DNA from: Bacillota bacterium
Lineage (GTDB): Bacteria; Bacillota; Clostridia; Lachnospirales; WQUN01
NCBI GenBank assembly: GCA_009782085.1
Contig: WQUN01000002.1
Location: 1-17,673 of the forward strand
DNA length: 17,673 bases
Direction: 5' to 3'
In this document: positions 6,804 to 13,361 of the stretch, in pieces
Layout: every line of letters begins with the position of its first letter
Position numbering within the stretch: the stretch's first letter is position 1
Translations under genes and position numbers: made by a program
Notes under the pieces: model-generated
Told to the model about the DNA's origin: nothing
Databases searched by the model: none
What the model saw: the letters and a program-made list of their open reading frames with translations, nothing else

Positions 6804-7301
6804 ATGCCTGTTTGCGCGGTTTATCCCGGCTCGTTCGACCCTGTGACATACGGCCACCTGGATATCATCAGGCGCGCCTCGCGCATTGCCGGGGCCGACG
6901 GGCGGCTCATCGTGGCGGTCCTGGACAACTCCGAAAAAAAACCGCTGTTTTCGGCCGGCGAGAGGCAAGACATGCTCGCCGGGCTGACGCGGGAATTTCC
7001 GAACGTGGAGGTCGCCTCGTTTTCCGGGCTGCTGACGGATTTTGCCCGGGAAAACGGCGTAAACCTTATAATACGCGGGGTGCGCTCCTCCGCCGACTAT
7101 GAATATGAAAGCGTCATAGCCAAAGTCTACGGCGGCCTCTACGGCGGCGCGGAAACCGTGTTTTTGCCGGCGGACGGGCGATACGCCTATCTGAGCTCGT
7201 CCGTGGTCAGGGAGGTCGCCGGGAAAAACGGCGACGTGGCGCATATGACGCCCCAAAGCGTGATCGGGATGCTAAGAGAAAAATTCAGGGAGGGAAAGTA
7301 A
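6804..7301 (+). CDS. coaD: Phosphopantetheine adenylyltransferase CoaD
   Basis: Transfers AMP from ATP to 4'-phosphopantetheine, the penultimate step of coenzyme A synthesis. The 165 residues carry the nucleotidyltransferase motif YPGSFDPVTYGHLDII (T-x-G-H), the RLI-to-FSAGERQDML region, NLIIRGVRSSADYEYE, and the C-terminal nucleotide-binding YLSSSVVREVA. The open frame extends further upstream into rsmD, but the ATG at 6804 fits the family N-terminus and has GAGGG eight bases before it. An ATG at 6789, overlapping the rsmD stop, would add five residues. The stop TAA shares one base with the ATG of the next gene. Confidence 0.95.
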   Translation: MPVCAVYPGSFDPVTYGHLDIIRRASRIAGADGRLIVAVLDNSEKKPLFSAGERQDMLAGLTREFPNVEVASFSGLLTDFARENGVNLIIRGVRSSADYEYESVIAKVYGGLYGGAETVFLPADGRYAYLSSSVVREVAGKNGDVAHMTPQSVIGMLREKFREGK

Positions 7302-7810
7302 TGGAACAGGAATCGCTGATGGACTATTTGGAGGAGCTGGAGGAACTGGTGGAGAACAGCAAGTCCGTCCCGTTCTCAAACAAGGTCGGAATCGAAAAGG
7401 AGAAAGTCTTCGACATAGTGCGGGACATCCGCCTGAACCTCCCGAACGAGCTCAGGCAGGCCCAGCGCATTCTGGACGACCGCGACAAAATAATCAACGA
7501 GGCCAAGATCAAGGCCTCCGGCATAATCGACGACGCGGAGAACACGGCCCAGTTCATGGTGTCGAACCACGAGGTCTACAAGGCCGCCTCCGAGCAGGCG
7601 GAACAGCTAATGGAGACGACCAGGCAGAACGCCCGCGACATGCGCCTGAACGCCATGGACTACGCGGACGAGCTGCTCTCCAAGACCGAGGGCATGATCC
7701 GCGAAGCCATGATAAACATGGATCAGCAGCACCAGATGATGGACGACTACTTCTCGCAAACCGTGGACATTTTGTACGCTAACAGGCAGGAACTGCGGGG
7801 TGTGGAGTAA
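7301..7810 (+). CDS. Coiled-coil protein found next to coaD (ATPase-like, F0-b/V-H resemblance)
   Basis: A 169-residue, highly charged, mostly helical protein with no signal peptide or membrane segment. Residues about 45-165 are a long run of heptad-like helix (ELRQAQRILDDRDKIINEAK, then repeated A/E/D-rich stretches). Proteins of this kind follow coaD in many Firmicutes and are often labelled ATPase because they resemble the stalk subunits b or H of rotary ATPases; there is no nucleotide-binding motif, so that label should not be taken literally. Some resemblance to DivIVA-like cell-division coiled coils also exists. Start and stop overlap with coaD (TAATG) point to translational coupling. 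Function unknown. Confidence 0.85.
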   Translation: MEQESLMDYLEELEELVENSKSVPFSNKVGIEKEKVFDIVRDIRLNLPNELRQAQRILDDRDKIINEAKIKASGIIDDAENTAQFMVSNHEVYKAASEQAEQLMETTRQNARDMRLNAMDYADELLSKTEGMIREAMINMDQQHQMMDDYFSQTVDILYANRQELRGVE

Positions 7811-7855
7811 ACGCGGGCAAAGAGCGGAAAATGACCGCGTATACAAGGAGAACGT

Positions 7856-8377
7856 ATGTCTCTGGGCGAGCGGATAATGATCCTGGGTTCGGCCGGGAGC
7901 GGCAAAAGCACGCTGGCGGCAAAGCTCGGCGGGATACTGGGAATCCCGGTTATACATCTTGACCGCCTGTTCTGGAATCCCGGCTGGGTGGAGACGCCCA
8001 AGGACGAGATGGACAGGAGAGTGATCGAAGCCGCGTCCGGCGAGCGCTGGATAATAGACGGCAATTACTCTCGGACAATGGACTTTCGGATGGAACGCGC
8101 CGATTCGATAATATTCATAGATTTTGGCAGATTTTTCTGTCTTTGCAGGGTTTTTAAGCGGCGCGTAAAAAATCGCGGGAAAACGCGGTACGATTTGGGC
8201 GAGGGCTGTCCCGAGAAAATAGACTGGGAGTTTTTTAAGTGGGTCTGGAATTACCCCTCGCGGTCGCGCAAAGACACGCTGGAGAAAATATACGGCAGCG
8301 GCAAAGCGGTTTATCGCCTGAGAACCCGCAAGGACGTGAAAAACCTTATAAATAACGCGTACCGGCATGGTGGGTGA
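7856..8377 (+). CDS. P-loop NTPase, FlaR-like (adenylate-kinase-type fold)
   Basis: A 173-residue protein with a Walker A loop near the N-terminus (GSAGSGKST, K17) followed by ILGIPVIHLDRLFW and ERWIIDGNYSRTM, which is the pattern of the family annotated as DNA topology modulation protein FlaR or AAA/adenylate-kinase-like. A basic lid segment follows (KRRVKNRGKTRYDL) and then an aromatic WEFFKWVWNYPSR part. It probably binds and phosphorylates or hydrolyses a nucleotide-like substrate, but the substrate of this family is not established and the topology name rests on old genetic data. The ATG has AAGGAG eight bases or less upstream. The last codons fall in a short direct repeat (8362-8405). 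Confidence 0.8.
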   Translation: MSLGERIMILGSAGSGKSTLAAKLGGILGIPVIHLDRLFWNPGWVETPKDEMDRRVIEAASGERWIIDGNYSRTMDFRMERADSIIFIDFGRFFCLCRVFKRRVKNRGKTRYDLGEGCPEKIDWEFFKWVWNYPSRSRKDTLEKIYGSGKAVYRLRTRKDVKNLINNAYRHGG

Positions 8378-8405
8378 CCGTTCCGGGCATGGTAGGGTGA
8401 CCGTT
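8362..8405 (+). repeat. Tandem direct repeat at the end of the P-loop NTPase gene
   Basis: Two adjacent units, 8362-8382 and 8383-8405, share GGCATGG and GGGTGACCGTT and differ by two inserted bases. The first unit encodes the last residues and stop of the NTPase gene; the second is non-coding. Confidence 0.8.
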
Positions 8406-8425
8406 ATACAAAAACCGGAAAATAC

Positions 8426-8494
8426 TGTAGGGCGGGGGCTTGCCCCCGCCGGCAATTCCCGCGCGGCACGGAGGGGGCAAGCCCCCGCCCTACA
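8426..8494. repeat. GC-rich palindrome with 22-bp perfect arms
   Basis: Arms 8426-8447 and 8473-8494 are exact reverse complements (outer end TGTAGGGCGGGGGC), with a 25-base spacer. Each arm also contains the self-complementary GGGGGCTTGCCCCC core. It lies between the NTPase gene and the carboxypeptidase gene. There is no T-run, so it may act as a REP-type element or a factor-dependent transcription barrier rather than an intrinsic terminator. The motif GGGCGGGGGC recurs at 2265-2274 and 16861-16870. Confidence 0.85.
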
Positions 8495-8562
8495 TATGCC
8501 GCGTGTTATTCAATTATGTTAAGTTCTGTTCTTATTCCAAAAACGCATTTTTAGGAGTGCTT

Positions 8563-9945
8563 ATGAAAAAAACGCTGCGCAAACGAATTCTTGTTTTGGC
8601 GCTTATGCTGCCGGTTCTTCTCTCTTTGCCGCGCGTCGCGGTTTTGGCCGCGGCCGCGCCCAGCCTTGTCGCGACTTCCGCGCTTTTGGCGGAGGAGGAC
8701 ACCGGCAAGACGCTCTACGCGCTTAACCCCGACGCGCGCATGTATCCGGCCAGCATGACGAAGATCGTCACGGCGCTCGTGGTTATGGACTATCTGAAAC
8801 TCGACGACATAGTGACGATCGGCGACGAGATCGACGCCACGCCCGCCGGCTCCAGCCTCGCGCGCCACCAGAAAGGCGAGCGCATAACCGTGATGAACCT
8901 GCTGCGCGGCCTTATCATGCGCTCCGGGAACGACTCCGGCTGTATCCTGGCGATGGACGCGGCCAAAAAGGCGAGCGGGAACGGGGATATCTCCTATCCC
9001 CAGGCGGAGAAGTATTTCAGCGGCCTGATGAACGACAAGGCGAAGGCGCTAGGCGCGACGGGCACCAACTTCACCAACCCCCACGGCTTCCACGACCCGA
9101 ACCACTACACGACCGCGTCGGACATGTTCCTGTTCTCGCGGGAGTTCATGAAAAACCCGATTCTGGCCGGCATCGCCAGGGAGACGGAGTACAAGGGCAA
9201 CAGCCTCGGCACGGGGACCGCCGCGGACTACACCTTCCTGACCCAGGACTACGACTGGGTGACGATCAACGAGCTTCTGATACCAGGCGCCAACTATTAC
9301 CAGTTCGCCACTGGGCTGAAGACGGGTTCCACCGACGAGGCCGGGGACTGCCTGACTTCTTCCGCCGAAAAAGGCGGGATCAGGCTCATCTCCGTCGTCT
9401 TCCACTCCACGGTGGACGGCCGCTACGCCGACTCCATCGCCTTGCTGAACTACGGCTTCGACAACTTCCGCAACGAGACCGTCCAGACCTCCGGCGAGGT
9501 CGTGGACACCTTGGAGATCGACAACCCAATGCTCGGCGCGGCGACGGAGATGGATACCCTCACAAATTCAGGGTTCACGGGCTTTTACAGCCGGGACGAG
9601 CTCGCCGCGATGGTGCGTAAGGTGGAGTACGGCAAAAACGCCGTAAAGGACGGGAAGATAGTCCCGCCGGTGGAAAAGGGCGACGTGATCGGCACGGTCA
9701 CGTACACGCTGAACGGGAAAGCGGAGTTCACCGGGGACGTCATCGCCGGGGACAGCGCCGGCGCTCGCTCGCTCAACACCGACGTGACCTATTACAAGGA
9801 CAGGTTCATCTCGAACATATTCTCCCTGTCCGCGCTGCCGTACTGGATCTGCGCGGTTCTGGCGGTTATTATCGTGATTATTTTGCTTTCGTCGCGGAGA
9901 AGGAAAAGGGATCGGAGTTATTATCGGTTGAATAGGAGGTATTAG
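8563..9945 (+). CDS. Serine-type D-Ala-D-Ala carboxypeptidase (peptidase S11, DacF/PBP5-like)
   Basis: Penicillin-binding carboxypeptidase that trims the terminal D-alanine of peptidoglycan stem peptides outside the membrane. The 460 residues begin with a basic, hydrophobic signal sequence (MKKTLRKRILVLALMLPVLL, cleavage near residue 30). The active-site motifs are complete: S64-M-T-K67, S121-G-N123 and K253-T-G255. A C-terminal domain follows and then a membrane anchor near the end (ALPYWICAVLAVIIVIILL) with a basic tail RRRKRDRSYYRLNRRY. The ATG at 8563 has AGGAG five bases upstream; the longer open frame reaching back to 8440 runs through the GC palindrome and is not real. It is likely a single-gene unit. 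Confidence 0.93.
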   Translation: MKKTLRKRILVLALMLPVLLSLPRVAVLAAAAPSLVATSALLAEEDTGKTLYALNPDARMYPASMTKIVTALVVMDYLKLDDIVTIGDEIDATPAGSSLARHQKGERITVMNLLRGLIMRSGNDSGCILAMDAAKKASGNGDISYPQAEKYFSGLMNDKAKALGATGTNFTNPHGFHDPNHYTTASDMFLFSREFMKNPILAGIARETEYKGNSLGTGTAADYTFLTQDYDWVTINELLIPGANYYQFATGLKTGSTDEAGDCLTSSAEKGGIRLISVVFHSTVDGRYADSIALLNYGFDNFRNETVQTSGEVVDTLEIDNPMLGAATEMDTLTNSGFTGFYSRDELAAMVRKVEYGKNAVKDGKIVPPVEKGDVIGTVTYTLNGKAEFTGDVIAGDSAGARSLNTDVTYYKDRFISNIFSLSALPYWICAVLAVIIVIILLSSRRRKRDRSYYRLNRRY

Positions 9946-9981
9946 TTTAGTATTAGTATAAGTAAAAAAGGAGGAAGACGG

Positions 9982-10505
9982 ATGATTGTTGTAAAGACAA
10001 GATATACGCTTGAAAACTATAAGGAGTTTTATTGGTTCACACTGTTTCGCGGTAGATTTTACAGGTTTGGCAGAATTTTATTGCAATTATAACAATGACG
10101 AGCGCTGGCCTTTTTTTTCTGTCTCTCTTTTGGTTGAAGGGAACCCCCGTTATTTTACCGGCGAGCGTTTTAGCCATTTGTGCCCGGCTTTATATATTGT
10201 CCTATGTCAAAATCAAAAAATATGTAAAAAAATCGCCGATGTATTTTCAGGCGGATCATGAATTCATTTTTAATGATGACTCAATAAATACGACGACAAC
10301 AGGGGATATGTCAACCGGTGCAAGTACGATAAAATATGAAGCAGTGTACAAAGTATATGAGACTGATAACGCTTTTTATATTTTCCTCTCACCAAAACAA
10401 GCGCTGCTGTTAACAAAAAAAGATATTGTCGCCGGCACGTCGGAAGAATTGCGGAAATTGCTTCAATCAAAGATTGCACATGAAAAATACATACTCTGTG
10501 ATTGA
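9982..10505 (+). pseudogene. YcxB-family membrane protein, interrupted by a frameshift
   Basis: A gene-like unit opens with AAAGGAGG and ATG at 9982 (MIVVKTRYTLENYKEFYWF) and stops after 36 codons at TAA 10090-10092. A second frame overlaps it from at least 10056 and runs to 10505. Its protein has one or two hydrophobic segments (AGLFFLSLFWLKGTPVILPA and ILPASVLAICARLYIL) and ends with KYEAVYKVYETDNAFYIFL and LTKKDIVAGTSEELRKLL, which is the YcxB-like C-terminal domain. Joined by one frame change around 10080-10090, the two parts make a protein of about 173 residues, the normal size and layout for YcxB proteins. A single lost base is the simplest reading; a sequencing error is possible. If not joined, 10095-10505 could still encode 136 residues. 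The unit is clearly more AT-rich than its neighbours, which suggests acquisition. Function of the family is unknown. Confidence 0.65.
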
Positions 10506-10566
10506 GCAATATAAGGGCAACCTTTGTAAATTGTCATCCTGAGCGAAGCGAAGGATCTTATATTGC
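10506..10566. repeat. Stem-loop enclosing REP-like copy 2
   Basis: The outer arms GCAATATAAG (10506-10515) and CTTATATTGC (10557-10566) are exact reverse complements. Between them lies REP-like copy 2 (10532-10560, TGTCATCCTGAGCGAAGCGA and following bases) and a small AAGG/CCTT hairpin. It begins right after the stop of the YcxB-type unit and may end its transcript, although no T-run follows. Confidence 0.75.
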
Positions 10567-10576
10567 CTTATAACTT

Positions 10577-10625
10577 TTATCTGTTATCTGTTATCTGTTA
10601 TCTGTTATCTGTTATCTGTTATCTC
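10577..10625 (+). repeat. 7-bp microsatellite, TTATCTG x 6 plus one variant unit
   Basis: Six perfect units of TTATCTG (10577-10618) are followed by TTATCTC (10619-10625). The array ends where the dnaX ribosome-binding hairpin begins, 16 bases before the ATG, so changes in unit number would alter only the leader length. Confidence 0.95.
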
Positions 10626-10639
10626 GCACCGGAGGTGCG
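10625..10639 (+). promoter_or_regulatory. dnaX Shine-Dalgarno inside a small hairpin
   Basis: CGCACC and GGTGCG pair perfectly around GGA. The Shine-Dalgarno GGAGG (10631-10635) occupies the loop and the first bases of the 3' arm, and ATG follows at 10642. This could lower or regulate dnaX translation; such small stems can also be chance in GC-rich DNA. Confidence 0.5.
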
Positions 10640-10641
10640 CC

Positions 10642-12384
10642 ATGCCCTACCAAGCCCTCTACCGCCGTCTGCGCCCGAAGCTCTTCTCCGACATCGTCGG
10701 CCAGGAGCACATCGTCCGCGCGCTGAAAAATCAGATAAAGTCGGGCCGCGTCTCCCACGCGTACCTGTTTTCCGGCACGCGGGGCACGGGCAAGACCTCG
10801 GCGGCGCGCGTCTTCGCCCGGGCGGTCAACTGCCTGAGCCCGGAAAACGGGGAGCCGTGCCTGAAATGCTCCGTGTGCGTGAACATCGCGGCCCAGCGGA
10901 GCGCGAACGTCGTCGAGATCGACGCCGCCTCCAACAACGGCGTGGACAACATCCGCGACCTGCGCGAGGAAGTCCTGTATCCGCCGACGGAGGGCCGCTT
11001 CCGGGTCTACATCGTGGACGAGGCGCACATGCTCTCCTCCGGCGCGTTCAACGCCTTGCTGAAGACCCTGGAGGAGCCGCCCGCGCACATCATCTTCATT
11101 CTGGCGACCACCGACCCGCAGAAGCTCCCGCCGACCATCATCTCCCGCTGCCAGAGGTTCGACTTCCGCCGCATCTCGCCGGAGGACATGAACGCCGCGC
11201 TGGAGTCCTACCTGAGTTCCGGGGAGGAGCTGTGGGGCGGGACGCCGCCGGACGTGGCGCCGGAGGCCCTGCGCTACATCGTCTCGCTCTCCGACGGGGC
11301 CCTGCGCGACGCGCTGTCCGTATTGGACCAGTGCGCCTCGTTCTACACGGACGAGCGCATAACCGCGGGCATGGTCCGCCGGCTGACCGGCGCTGCGGAC
11401 AGCGCCGTTTTGTTCGCCTTCGCGGACGCTCTGTTCCGGTACGACGCGGCCGCCGCTTTGGGCGTTATCCAGGAGGCCGTCATGAGCGGGCGCGACGTCG
11501 CCCAGTTCGCGAACGACCTGCTGCGGCATTTCAGGAACGTCCTCGTCGCCGCGACGGCCGGCGCGGACGCCGCGCTCGACGCCGACGCCGACGCCCTGCG
11601 GCGGCTGAACGAACAGGCCAAAACGGCCGATAAAAAGCTGCTGATCGACGGTATAAACGCGTTCTCGGCGCTGCCGGGCCAGATGAGATACGCCCCGAAC
11701 CCGCGGATTTTGCTGGAGGCCGCGGCGATACGCCTTTTGAACCCGGCCGGGAGCGAAAACCTCGGCGACGTGTTCGCGCGGCTGGACAAGCTGGAGCGGG
11801 ACGCGGCGGCCGCTTTCGCGGGCGGCGCGGCTTCGGCGGACGGATACGGGCGGGGCGGCTCCTCGCGATACGAGGAGGATTTCGCTTCCGCCAATACGGC
11901 GCCGCCGGAAAATACCGCTCAATATATACAACATCCCGGACAACAGTCCGGCGTTTCGGACGAAAATCCGAAGCCGCTCGCAAATCCCCCGGACGGCGCG
12001 CGAAAATCGGCCGAACCGCCCGCTCCGAGCCGCCGGATACAGGAAAAGACCGTCCCGGACGGCATACGCGAACTGATCAGGAACTGGCCGGAGCTGACCG
12101 GCAAGTTCGACATGATGCTGCGGCCGACGCTCCGCAAGTGCAAGGCCGGATACCTGGACGGCGGCGTCCTCCAGATCGTCTGCGACAACAAAGCGGCCCT
12201 GGAATTCCTGAAGTCGCGGCGGCAGGCAGTGGAGGAGCGCCTGGCGGAGGCCGGAGGCAGGCAGGTAGCCGTTGATTTCCGCACCGCGGAGGATTACAAT
12301 AAGGTTCACGCGGAGATATACGGGGAAAGGGATTTGTTTCAGGAGTGGCAGAAAAAGGTGGATATGGAGATAAAGTTTGAGTAG
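10642..12384 (+). CDS. dnaX: DNA polymerase III subunits gamma/tau DnaX
   Basis: Clamp-loader ATPase of the replicase. The 580 residues open with the family signature YQALYRRLRPKLFSDIVGQEH, then Walker A GTRGTGKTSAA (about 45-55), the zinc module with C64, C73, C76 and C79, the EIDAASNNGVDNIRDL segment, Walker B VYIVDEAHML (about 122-131), LLKTLEEPP and the SRC motif (168-170). Domains II and III continue to about residue 385. A Pro/Ala-rich, poorly conserved linker (about 395-465) leads to a C-terminal tau-like domain. GGAGG precedes the ATG at seven bases. No convincing slippery sequence for making a separate gamma product was seen. ybaB and recR follow downstream as is usual, but a hicAB pair has been placed between. 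Confidence 0.97.
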   Translation: MPYQALYRRLRPKLFSDIVGQEHIVRALKNQIKSGRVSHAYLFSGTRGTGKTSAARVFARAVNCLSPENGEPCLKCSVCVNIAAQRSANVVEIDAASNNGVDNIRDLREEVLYPPTEGRFRVYIVDEAHMLSSGAFNALLKTLEEPPAHIIFILATTDPQKLPPTIISRCQRFDFRRISPEDMNAALESYLSSGEELWGGTPPDVAPEALRYIVSLSDGALRDALSVLDQCASFYTDERITAGMVRRLTGAADSAVLFAFADALFRYDAAAALGVIQEAVMSGRDVAQFANDLLRHFRNVLVAATAGADAALDADADALRRLNEQAKTADKKLLIDGINAFSALPGQMRYAPNPRILLEAAAIRLLNPAGSENLGDVFARLDKLERDAAAAFAGGAASADGYGRGGSSRYEEDFASANTAPPENTAQYIQHPGQQSGVSDENPKPLANPPDGARKSAEPPAPSRRIQEKTVPDGIRELIRNWPELTGKFDMMLRPTLRKCKAGYLDGGVLQIVCDNKAALEFLKSRRQAVEERLAEAGGRQVAVDFRTAEDYNKVHAEIYGERDLFQEWQKKVDMEIKFE

Positions 12385-12414
12385 ATGAATAAGACAAATA
12401 ACCCATACAATCAT

Positions 12415-12471
12415 TGTCATCCTGAGCGAAGCGAAGGATCTTAGATTCTTCGCCTACGGCTCAGAATGACA
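12415..12471. repeat. REP-like hairpin, copy 3 (complete form)
   Basis: The left half TGTCATCCTGAGCGAAGCGA (plus AGGATCT) pairs with the right half, GATTCTTCGCC to CTCAGAATGACA, giving a hairpin with about 27-bp arms, few mismatches and a TA turn. It lies 31 bases after the dnaX stop and 38 bases before hicA, so it may end dnaX transcripts or insulate hicAB. This is the fullest of the four copies in the window. Confidence 0.85.
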
Positions 12472-12508
12472 GGCTGACGATTTACAACAGGAAGTATGAG
12501 GCGTATTC

Positions 12509-12733
12509 ATGGGATTAACAATGAAACCGCGGGAATTGGTTAGGTTTTTGGAAACAAAGGGGTTTGTATTTATCCGCGCAAAAGGTGGAAGTCATCATAT
12601 TTATGGTAAAGGTGTTTTTGTCATACCCATACCGATTCATGGCGGCAAAGATTTTGATGAGGATTTTATTAAAGTAGTTTTGCGGGAGGCGGGGATAAGT
12701 AAAAAGGAATTGATGGATTATCTCAATAGATGA
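12509..12733 (+). CDS. hicA: HicA-family mRNA-interferase toxin
   Basis: A 74-residue HicA protein: small dsRBD-like fold that cleaves mRNA when not held by HicB. It shows the family pattern KPRELVRFLETKGFVFIRAKGGSHHIY with the catalytic His in GGSHH (H29), then VIPIPIHGGKDF and a C-terminal VLREAGISKKELMDYL. The ATG at 12509 has GAGG seven bases before it; an ATG four codons later is the alternative. The stop overlaps or touches the start of the HicB gene (ATGA), the standard toxin-first hicAB order. The pair is more AT-rich than dnaX and ybaB on either side, consistent with insertion of a mobile toxin-antitoxin module into the dnaX-ybaB-recR cluster. Confidence 0.92.
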   Translation: MGLTMKPRELVRFLETKGFVFIRAKGGSHHIYGKGVFVIPIPIHGGKDFDEDFIKVVLREAGISKKELMDYLNR

Positions 12734-12747
12734 GGAAAGGTGATAAC

Positions 12748-12978
12748 ATGGTCGCCAAATTGTCGGTGATATGCACAAAACAAACCAACGGCTCCTATTT
12801 CGCGATTTGCCCGGAGGTGAAAGGCTGTTATACCCAGGGCGACACCTATGACGAAGCGGTGGCAAACCTAAAGGAATTGGTCGAAATAACGGTAAAAGAA
12901 GAGCTGGACGAAGATGAGAAGCGAGAGATTTTGTCGGCGAAAACAAAAATATTCTCGGAATTGGAAATTGTAGTTTGA
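12748..12978 (+). CDS. hicB: HicB-like antitoxin (short form)
   Basis: A 76-residue HicB-like protein with the partial RNase H fold signature: GSYFAICPEVKGCYTQGDTYDEAVANLKELVEI. It should bind and block HicA. The start at 12748 has AAAGG seven bases before it; an upstream in-frame ATG at 12730, overlapping the hicA stop, has no ribosome-binding site and would add six residues. The protein ends soon after the core with a charged helix (KEELDEDEKREILSAKTKIF). There is no visible C-terminal ribbon-helix-helix or helix-turn-helix domain, so it may neutralise the toxin without itself binding the operator; many short HicB proteins look like this. Confidence 0.88.
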   Translation: MVAKLSVICTKQTNGSYFAICPEVKGCYTQGDTYDEAVANLKELVEITVKEELDEDEKREILSAKTKIFSELEIVV

Positions 12979-13016
12979 TAAAAAACTATACCATAATCCA
13001 CCCGGAGGAATGACCC

Positions 13017-13361
13017 ATGCCCAAAGGCTACAACCCCATGCCCGGCGGCGGCTTCAACATGAACCAGATGATGAAGCAGGCCCAGAAGATGCAGAGGCAG
13101 ATCGAGGAGACGAAGGCCGAGCTCGACGAAAAGACGCTGGAGGTCACGGCGGGCGGCGGCGCGGTCAGGATCGTCATTAACGGGAAAAAGGAGATACGGG
13201 AGCTCGTCATCTCCCCGGACGTGATCGACCCGGACGACGCCGAGATGCTCCAGGACCTGATAATCGGCGCGGTGAACGAGGCCGTGCGCCAGGCGGACGA
13301 GATGGTCAATTCCCGTATGGCGCAGATAACCGGCGGCGGCCTGCCGGGGGGCCTGTTCTGA
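13017..13361 (+). CDS. ybaB: YbaB/EbfC nucleoid-associated protein
   Basis: A 114-residue DNA-binding protein that coats DNA as a dimer and is usually encoded between dnaX and recR. It has a Gly/Met-rich N-terminus (MPGGGFNMNQMMKQAQKMQR), a helix (QRQIEETKAELDEKTLEV), the conserved strand core VTAGGGAVRIVINGKKEIREL and ISPDVIDPDDAEMLQDLI, and a Gly-rich tail GGGLPGGLF. GGAGG stands eight bases before the ATG. Its stop TGA shares one base with the ATG of recR (TGATG), so the two are translationally coupled. Confidence 0.95.
   Translation: MPKGYNPMPGGGFNMNQMMKQAQKMQRQIEETKAELDEKTLEVTAGGGAVRIVINGKKEIRELVISPDVIDPDDAEMLQDLIIGAVNEAVRQADEMVNSRMAQITGGGLPGGLF

Noticed and set aside
8440..8562. N-terminal extension of the carboxypeptidase frame
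   Set aside because: It would run through the GC palindrome and give no signal peptide at the true N-terminus; ATG 8563 has a ribosome-binding site and a proper signal sequence.
10056..10092. Programmed -1 frameshifting in the YcxB-type gene
   Set aside because: No X-XXY-YYZ heptamer in the overlap; a lost base or sequencing error explains the break more simply.
10506..10641. SRP RNA gene (ffs) upstream of dnaX, as in Bacillus
   Set aside because: The interval holds only a REP-like hairpin and a microsatellite; no SRP Alu or GGAA-tetraloop helix-8 pattern was seen.
11600..11660. Programmed frameshift site in dnaX for a gamma product
   Set aside because: The A-run in GATAAAAAGCTG does not make a proper slippery heptamer in the reading frame and no strong downstream hairpin with a spaced Shine-Dalgarno was evident.
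10612..12420. Long (602-codon) open frame antisense to dnaX
   Set aside because: It lies entirely opposite a textbook dnaX, is Arg/Val/Gly-rich as expected from the shadow of a GC-rich gene, and has no family motif or ribosome-binding site.
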